A stretch of 19,121 nucleotides of DNA from Methylococcaceae bacterium (lineage in GTDB: Bacteria; Pseudomonadota; Gammaproteobacteria; Methylococcales; Methylococcaceae). A program made the position numbers and the translations under genes. Numbering within the stretch: position 1 is the stretch's first letter; each line of letters opens with the position of its first letter. The DNA lies in NCBI GenBank assembly GCA_005792805.1, contig SXQV01000001.1, forward strand, positions 1-19,121. The letters are read 5' to 3'. This document shows, piece by piece, positions 14,700 to 19,121 of this stretch. Under the pieces are notes generated by a model. That model worked only from the letters and a program-made list of their open reading frames with translations, made no database searches and was not told where the DNA came from.

Positions 14700-16034
14700 A
14701 TGACAGAGGAAAGCAACGCACTGACACCGCCCTTATCCGCCGCAAGCATCAAGGCCGTTATCGCCCAATTCCTCACCGACCGCCTCCAGCCCAAGCTGGA
14801 AAAATTGGGCGAGGAGGACAGCGAGCAGCGGGCGGTGCTGCGTGCCGGATATGCGCCGAAAACCTGGATCGCCGATGCCGCCCGGCGGGTAGCGCAGATT
14901 CAGCAGGTGACGCACGCCATCAAATACACCCACCCGGACGCACGCGGCTCCAGCCTTTACTCGGCTGGAAACCCGCATGCCGCCGATAGCGAGGTCGGCA
15001 CACATACGCTGGGCACAGCCCTCGCCGCCGATGTCGTCGGCAATGCAGCTGCACTGGATGTGTATAAATTCCTCAATCTGCGCATCGGCGAACGCAGCCT
15101 GCTCGACCTGGCTGTGGCCGATGTCCCCATGCTGGCGACCGCATTTTCAGAAGACACCGAAGAGGCCCACGCCTGGATGACCGCATTTGCCACACTGGCA
15201 CAGGCCAAGAGCGAAACAGCTTCGCACAAACTGGCCAAGCAGGTTTACTGGCCGCTGGGTGACGGCAATTACCATCTGCTCGCCCCACTCTTCCCGACTT
15301 CGCTGGTGCATGGCGTGTGGAAAACGGTACGGGAAGACGGCTTTTCCGACGAAGCCAAGGCCGCCCGCGAAGCGAGGAAAGCCGGTGTCGCCCACCCGCA
15401 CGGCGTCCACGAATACCCGGAGCTGGCGATCCAGAGCTTCGGCGGCACCAAGCCGCAGAACATCAGCCAGTTGAACAGCGAGCGATACGGCGAGAACTAC
15501 CTGCTCCCCGCCCTGCCGCCCAACTGGCAATCCCCTGCCATCCGCCCGCCTTTTGCGGTCAACAGCGTTTTCGACCGCATTTTCGGCAACCGGCCACGGG
15601 TGCGGCAGCTGGTGCCCATCCTGCGTACTTTTCTCGAAAGCGTTGCCCAGCACAACAACGTCCGCATCCGCGACAAGCGCGCCGAGCTGACCGGCTATCT
15701 CTGCGACGAGGCCCTGCTCTACGGAGCAGAACAGCGCGATGCCGTGGAAACCGGCGAGCTTGCCGCAGGCTGGACGCTGGACGAATTCTGCCAGCTCAAC
15801 CGCGCCGAGCAGCTCTGGCTTGACCCGCTGCGCGGCCATAGCGACCCCGACTTCGCCCGCGACTATGAGCGTAATGAATGGCCGGGTGAAATCTGCCGCC
15901 GCTTCGGCAACTGGCTGAACGCCCGTCTGAGCACCGAGCGCACGCCGATGAGCGCCATCGAGGCCGAACACTGGCGCGGGGTACTGGAAAAAGAAATGCG
16001 CCTCTTGCGCCGGGAGCTTGCCGACCATGAATGA
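14700..16034 (+). CDS. csy1: Cas8f (Csy1), large subunit of the type I-F surveillance complex
   Basis: 444 residues (P. aeruginosa 434) with clear family similarity: AADVVGNAAALDVYKFLNL, YHLLAPLFPTSLVHGV, and the hallmark AIQSFGGTKPQNISQLNSERYGENYLLP. Csy1 reads the PAM and caps the 5' end of the crRNA. Residues that contact the PAM in P. aeruginosa (Asn111, Lys247, Asn250) correspond here to Asn115, Lys251 and Asn254, all conserved, so a GG-type PAM is expected. AGGAGG at 14688-14693 lies six bases before the ATG at 14700. A second ATG at 14696 is out of frame. The 3' end overlaps csy2 by eight bases. Confidence 0.97.
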   Translation: MTEESNALTPPLSAASIKAVIAQFLTDRLQPKLEKLGEEDSEQRAVLRAGYAPKTWIADAARRVAQIQQVTHAIKYTHPDARGSSLYSAGNPHAADSEVGTHTLGTALAADVVGNAAALDVYKFLNLRIGERSLLDLAVADVPMLATAFSEDTEEAHAWMTAFATLAQAKSETASHKLAKQVYWPLGDGNYHLLAPLFPTSLVHGVWKTVREDGFSDEAKAAREARKAGVAHPHGVHEYPELAIQSFGGTKPQNISQLNSERYGENYLLPALPPNWQSPAIRPPFAVNSVFDRIFGNRPRVRQLVPILRTFLESVAQHNNVRIRDKRAELTGYLCDEALLYGAEQRDAVETGELAAGWTLDEFCQLNRAEQLWLDPLRGHSDPDFARDYERNEWPGEICRRFGNWLNARLSTERTPMSAIEAEHWRGVLEKEMRLLRRELADHE

Positions 16035-17022
16035 CATCAGCGGACTCATCCTGCTCCCGCGCTTGCGGGTGCAAAACGCCAACGCCATTGCCGGCCCTTT
16101 GAGCTGGGGCTTTCCTTCCCCCACGGCCTTTACCGGCTTTGTCCATGCGCTGGAACGCAAACTGGACAAGCAATTTGCCGGGGTGGGCATCATCTGCCAC
16201 CACTTCGAGCCGCAGGTGTCGCAACCCGCAGGCCGCCGCCACCGCGTTTTTTGCCTGAGCCGCAACCCGGTCGGCAAGGATGGCGGCGCACCGGCCACGG
16301 TGGAAGAAGGCCGTGCCCACATGGAAATCAGCCTGCTGATTGCCGTGCGCGACTATGTGACTGACAACGAAGGCCAATACCTGGCGGAAGACCTGCAACA
16401 AGCCGCCTACGGCATGCGCCTGGCCGGTGGCAGCCCGCTGTATCGCCCTGGCAAACGCCACGAGGCCAGCTGGCACCCCGTCGCCGGCAATCTCGACGAC
16501 GACAGCGCCGCCTTTCGCAAACTGCGCCGCCGCCTGCTACCCGGCTTTGCGCTGGTGCAGCGTGATGACCTGCTCGCCGCTCACCTGGCGGAGATGCGCG
16601 AAACCCAGCCGGAAAGCAGCGCGCTCGATGCCCTGCTCGATCTCTCCCGCCTCAACTTCGAAGCGGTCAGCCTCCCCGCTGGCGAGTCAGCCAAGGCCGC
16701 TGAAGTGGCGTGGGAAATCCGCAAGAAACCGGGCTGGCTGGTGCCGCTGCCGATCGGCTACGCCGGCATTTCCGACCTCTACGCCCCCGGCAAGGTCGCC
16801 AACACCCGCGACGAAAGCACGCCTTTCCGCTTTGTCGAAAGTCTCTATTCCCTTGGTGAATGGGTCAGCCCGCACCGCATCCACTGCCTTGAACAACTTT
16901 TATGGACGCAGGAGGCCGACGCCGAGAACGGCCTTTACCGCTGCCGCAACCGCCACACCGACTTCATTTCCGACACGTTCAACGAATCTCAAACATCCTC
17001 TCAGGAGCAAAATCATGGCTAA
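16027..17022 (+). CDS. csy2: Cas5f (Csy2), type I-F surveillance complex subunit
   Basis: 331 residues from ATG at 16027 (P. aeruginosa 327). The N-terminus GLILLPRLRVQNANAIAGPLSWGFPSPTAFTGFVHAL is almost identical in pattern to Csy2 and forms the RAMP/RRM core. Further matches are GVGIICHHFEPQVSQPAGRR, VEEGRAHMEISLL, RRRLLPGFALVQRD and PFRFVESLYSLGEWVSPHR. Csy2 pairs with Csy1 to hold the 5' handle of the crRNA. The frame extends upstream to a TTG at 16018, but the ATG fits the family and coupling better. It overlaps csy1 by eight bases and csy3 by eight, so translation of the three subunits is probably coupled. Confidence 0.96.
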   Translation: MNDISGLILLPRLRVQNANAIAGPLSWGFPSPTAFTGFVHALERKLDKQFAGVGIICHHFEPQVSQPAGRRHRVFCLSRNPVGKDGGAPATVEEGRAHMEISLLIAVRDYVTDNEGQYLAEDLQQAAYGMRLAGGSPLYRPGKRHEASWHPVAGNLDDDSAAFRKLRRRLLPGFALVQRDDLLAAHLAEMRETQPESSALDALLDLSRLNFEAVSLPAGESAKAAEVAWEIRKKPGWLVPLPIGYAGISDLYAPGKVANTRDESTPFRFVESLYSLGEWVSPHRIHCLEQLLWTQEADAENGLYRCRNRHTDFISDTFNESQTSSQEQNHG

Positions 17023-18055
17023 AACCGAACTCAAAACCGCATCCGTCCTCGCCTTTGAACGCAAGCTGGATCCTTCCGACGCGCTTTTTAGTGCCGGGAA
17101 ATGGGATGACCGTAACCAGGGCGAAAACTGGCCCGCCGTCGGCATCAACACCAAATCCGTGCGCGGCACTATTTCCAACCGCCTTGCGACCAAAGATCAA
17201 GACCCGGCCAAGCTCGATGCCTCAATCCAGTCGCCCAACCTGCAAACCGTCGATGTCGCCACCCTGCCCAACAACGCCGACACGCTGCGGGTGCGTTTTA
17301 CCCTGCGCGTACTCGCAGGCGCGGGCACCCCTTCTGCCTGCAACAACGCCGACTACCAGGCCAGGCTGCAAGCCACCGTGCAGCAATATGTCGACAACAA
17401 TGGCTTTGCCGAACTCGCCCACCGCTACGCCGCCAACCTCGCCAACGGGCGCTTCCTCTGGCGTAACCGCATCGGGGCCGAGCAGATTGAAGTTCAGGTG
17501 CGCCAACTGGCCCAGGGCAAAGCGGCGCACAGCTGGCCATTCGACGCCCTCGCCTTCTCGCTGCGTGAGTTCGCCACGCCAACCCCAGAAAAACTCGACG
17601 CACTGGCCAAAGCCATCGAACAAGGCCTGAGCGGCAAGGCGCACACCCTGTTTGAAGTCATCGCCTACGCCCGCATGGGTGACGGACAGGAGGTTTACCC
17701 CTCACAGGAGCTGATCCTCGACAAGGGGGACAAAAAGGGACAAAAGAGCAAAACGCTGTACCAGGTCGGCAACGTCGCCGGTATCCATAGCCAGAAAATC
17801 GGCAACGCCCTGCGTACCATCGACACCTGGTATCCCGTGGGCGAAGAGGTCACCAACCTCGGCCCGATTGCCGTCGAGCCCTACGGCTCCGTCACCTCAC
17901 AGGGCAAGGCCTACCGCCAGCCCAGGGAAAGAGCCGATTTCTACACCCTGCTCGATAAATGGGTGCTGAAAGGTGAAGCGCCAGAAAAAATCGGTGACCA
18001 GCATTTTGTGATGGCGACGCTGATTCGCGGCGGTGTCTTCGGCGAAAAGGACTAA
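17015..18055 (+). CDS. csy3: Cas7f (Csy3), crRNA backbone subunit
   Basis: 346 residues (P. aeruginosa 342), beginning MAKTELKTASVLAFERKLDPSDALFSAGKW. Long stretches match Csy3, for instance SVRGTISNRLATKDQDPAKLDASIQSPNLQTVDVATLP, RFTLRVLAGAGTPSACNNADY, GDGQEVYPSQELILDKGDKKGQKSKTLYQV and PIAVEPYGSVTSQGKAYRQP. Six copies line the crRNA in the complex and create the kinks at every sixth base. AGGAG at 17003-17007 lies seven bases before the ATG. The frame is open for a further 588 bases upstream, but that part only shadows csy2 in another frame and is not coding. It overlaps the csy2 stop by eight bases; cas6f starts three bases after its stop. Confidence 0.98.
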   Translation: MAKTELKTASVLAFERKLDPSDALFSAGKWDDRNQGENWPAVGINTKSVRGTISNRLATKDQDPAKLDASIQSPNLQTVDVATLPNNADTLRVRFTLRVLAGAGTPSACNNADYQARLQATVQQYVDNNGFAELAHRYAANLANGRFLWRNRIGAEQIEVQVRQLAQGKAAHSWPFDALAFSLREFATPTPEKLDALAKAIEQGLSGKAHTLFEVIAYARMGDGQEVYPSQELILDKGDKKGQKSKTLYQVGNVAGIHSQKIGNALRTIDTWYPVGEEVTNLGPIAVEPYGSVTSQGKAYRQPRERADFYTLLDKWVLKGEAPEKIGDQHFVMATLIRGGVFGEKD

Positions 18056-18058
18056 GCC

Positions 18059-18622
18059 ATGGATTCCTATATCGAACTCCAACTGTTGCCTGACCCGGAG
18101 TTTCCCGCCAACCTGCTGATGAATGCGCTGTTCGTCAAACTGCACCGCGCCCTGGCCAGCCACGGCGAAGGCCGCATCGGCATCAGTTTTCCTGAAGTCG
18201 GCAGGCAAGCGGGCACACTCGGGCAACGGCTACGACTCCATGGCTGCTACGCCGACCTTGCGGCGCTGATGGCCGAAAACTGGCTGCTCGGCATGCGAGA
18301 CCATCTGGCACCCTTTGCCATCTTGCCGACGCCGGCTAATGTGCAATACCGCATCGTGCGCCGCGTGCAAGCGCAGAGCAGCCCGGAACGGCTGCGCCGG
18401 CGCCTGATGCGGCGCAAGGGCATCGCCACCGACGAAGCCAGGGAGACCATCCCAGACAGTGCAGCAGAACGGTTGAGCTTGCCCTGGCTGGAAATCAGCA
18501 GTCAGAGCACACAGCAGAAATTCAGGCTGTTCATCGAACACCTGCCACCCCAGGCGACCGCCAGCCAGGGCACTTTCAACGCCTACGGCCTCAGCCGCCA
18601 TGCCAGCATTCCCTGGTTCTGA
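18059..18622 (+). CDS. cas6f: Cas6f (Csy4), CRISPR RNA endoribonuclease
   Basis: 187 residues, exactly the length of P. aeruginosa Csy4. It cleaves the array transcript on the 3' side of the repeat hairpin and stays bound to the crRNA 3' end in the complex. The catalytic set is conserved at identical positions: His29, Ser148 (with Ser150) and Tyr176. The RNA-reading residues Arg102 and Gln104 (RRVQAQS) and the arginine-rich helix PERLRRRLMRR (109-119) are present. The protein ends in the family tail PWF. ATG at 18059, three bases after the csy3 stop. Last gene of the operon, followed by the leader and the array on the same strand. Confidence 0.98.
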   Translation: MDSYIELQLLPDPEFPANLLMNALFVKLHRALASHGEGRIGISFPEVGRQAGTLGQRLRLHGCYADLAALMAENWLLGMRDHLAPFAILPTPANVQYRIVRRVQAQSSPERLRRRLMRRKGIATDEARETIPDSAAERLSLPWLEISSQSTQQKFRLFIEHLPPQATASQGTFNAYGLSRHASIPWF

Positions 18623-18751
18623 ACCCTTTTCTACGAGGAGCCGCTAGCCACAATAGAATCAATGAGTTAGCAGTAACACCAAAAAAAGCCTTGTTACCGA
18701 AATTACCGGGTTTTTCTTTAAAAATTAGACCTATGAGGCTACTATGGTCTA
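18623..18751 (+). promoter_or_regulatory. CRISPR leader with IHF-like site
   Basis: 129 A/T-rich bases between cas6f and the first repeat. AATCAATGAGTTA at 18657-18669 fits the IHF consensus WATCAANNNNTTR at every position. A directly repeated TTACCG occurs at 18694-18699 and 18703-18708. A weak promoter may be present: TTTAAA (18717-18722), 17 bases, TACTAT (18740-18745). IHF bending of the leader is known to be needed for type I-F spacer integration, which supports this as the acquisition end. Confidence 0.75.
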
Positions 18752-19121
18752 GCTCACTGCCGCATAGGCAGCTTAGAAATCGGGCTCGTCGGGCTCGTCG
18801 TATTTAGGGTCGCTCACTGCCGCATAGGCAGCTTAGAAAATTAAGCACCATGTCGCCTGATACTGTCAAATGCTCACTGCCGCATAGGCAGCTTAGAAAC
18901 TCTCGATCTGGGGCCGTTGCCGGCCCCTTTAGCTCACTGCCGCATAGGCAGCTTAGAAATGCAAGGGGTATACATCACCAAAGTGGGCCACGCTCACTGC
19001 CGCATAGGCAGCTTAGAAAGCAAATGGAACAGCCTGATCAGAATAGCGGATGCTCACTGCCGCATAGGCAGCTTAGAAATTCACTTGTCCATCATTGATC
19101 TGTGACCAAAGGCTCACTGCC
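18752..19121 (+). CRISPR. Type I-F CRISPR array, leader-proximal end (continues past window)
   Basis: 28-base repeats at 18752, 18812, 18872, 18932, 18992 and 19052, with a seventh cut at 19112-19121. The six spacers are each 32 bases, giving a strict 60-base period. The repeats are identical. Each carries the I-F hairpin CTGCC-GCATA-GGCAG (18757-18771 in the first), flanked by GCTCA and CTTAGAAA. Cas6f should cut after the hairpin, leaving CUUAGAAA as the crRNA 5' handle. The loop GCATA differs by one base from the P. aeruginosa GTATA but keeps its first G and last A. Spacer starts: 18780, 18840, 18900, 18960, 19020, 19080. Spacer 1 is the most recent. None of the six matches anything I could find elsewhere in the window. 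Confidence 0.99.

Noticed and set aside
16018..16026. TTG start adding three residues to Csy2
   Set aside because: ATG at 16027 matches the family start and forms the usual short overlap with csy1.
15147..16322. 391-codon minus-strand frame opposite csy1/csy2
   Set aside because: Shadow frame produced by GC-rich third positions of two firmly identified genes.
16427..17014. 196-residue N-terminal extension of Csy3
   Set aside because: It overlaps csy2 in another frame, is low-complexity (Pro, Ser, Ala, Arg) and has no family match; the ATG at 17015 with AGGAG upstream gives the standard Csy3 N-terminus.
10413..18622. New or variant CRISPR type
   Set aside because: Gene order, fusion of Cas2 to Cas3, lengths, catalytic residues and repeat hairpin all match canonical type I-F; no transposon genes, no missing cas1 or cas3, no extra subunit.
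18850..19105. Open frames through the CRISPR array encoding repeated LPHRQLR or HCRIGSLE units
   Set aside because: The 60-base repeat-spacer period is a multiple of three, so open frames recur automatically; this is an array, not a repeat protein.
18752..19121. Self-targeting spacer
   Set aside because: Reading the six spacers against both strands of the window by eye gave no match; the rest of the genome cannot be checked here.

Overview
The window looks like a chromosomal segment of a gammaproteobacterium with moderately high GC. This rests on an E. coli-like PepN, a YqaA-type membrane protein, an elongator tRNA-Met of the gammaproteobacterial form, and a type I-F CRISPR-Cas locus whose proteins read almost codon for codon like those of Pseudomonas aeruginosa. 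Four genes resembling mxaA, mxaC, mxaK and mxaL suggest a methylotroph or sulfur oxidiser rather than an enteric bacterium. The genus cannot be fixed from the sequence alone.

Layout. (1) 2-5109, plus strand: the 3' two thirds of pepN, then a tightly overlapping four-gene set (lipoprotein/membrane protein, VWA protein, TPR-like protein, VWA protein) in the order mxaA-C-K-L. (2) 5375-5680: a small three-helix membrane protein of unknown function with a strong Shine-Dalgarno. (3) 5707-8724, minus strand: glycogen phosphorylase (glgP) and, upstream of it, a YqaA/DedA-like membrane protein. (4) 8808-8970: tRNA-Met(CAT) with a near-consensus promoter and a strong terminator. (5) 8980-10005: about 1 kb holding a ParD/ParE toxin-antitoxin pair. 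It is flanked by a ~102-bp direct repeat made of the 3' part of the tRNA plus its terminator, the footprint expected of an element that inserted at the tRNA 3' end. No integrase is present. (6) 10413-18622: a complete type I-F cas operon (cas1, cas2-3 fusion, cas8f, cas5f, cas7f, cas6f). (7) 18623-19121: leader and the start of a CRISPR array with six complete 28-nt repeats, six 32-nt spacers and a seventh repeat cut by the window edge.

How it works together. The cas genes overlap or nearly abut, so they should be co-transcribed. Cas1 and the Cas2-3 fusion acquire spacers at the leader end. Cas6f cuts the array transcript 3' of the repeat hairpin. Cas8f, Cas5f, six Cas7f and Cas6f form the surveillance complex, and Cas3 degrades the target. 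All catalytic residues I could check are present, and the repeats are identical, so the system looks functional.

I see no wholly new defence system: the CRISPR locus is a canonical I-F. The points most worth a second look are the tRNA-flanked ParDE remnant directly beside the cas operon, a terminator-like hairpin inside spacer 3, a perfect palindrome in front of cas1, a consensus IHF site in the leader, and the pepN-coupled mxaACKL-like cassette.
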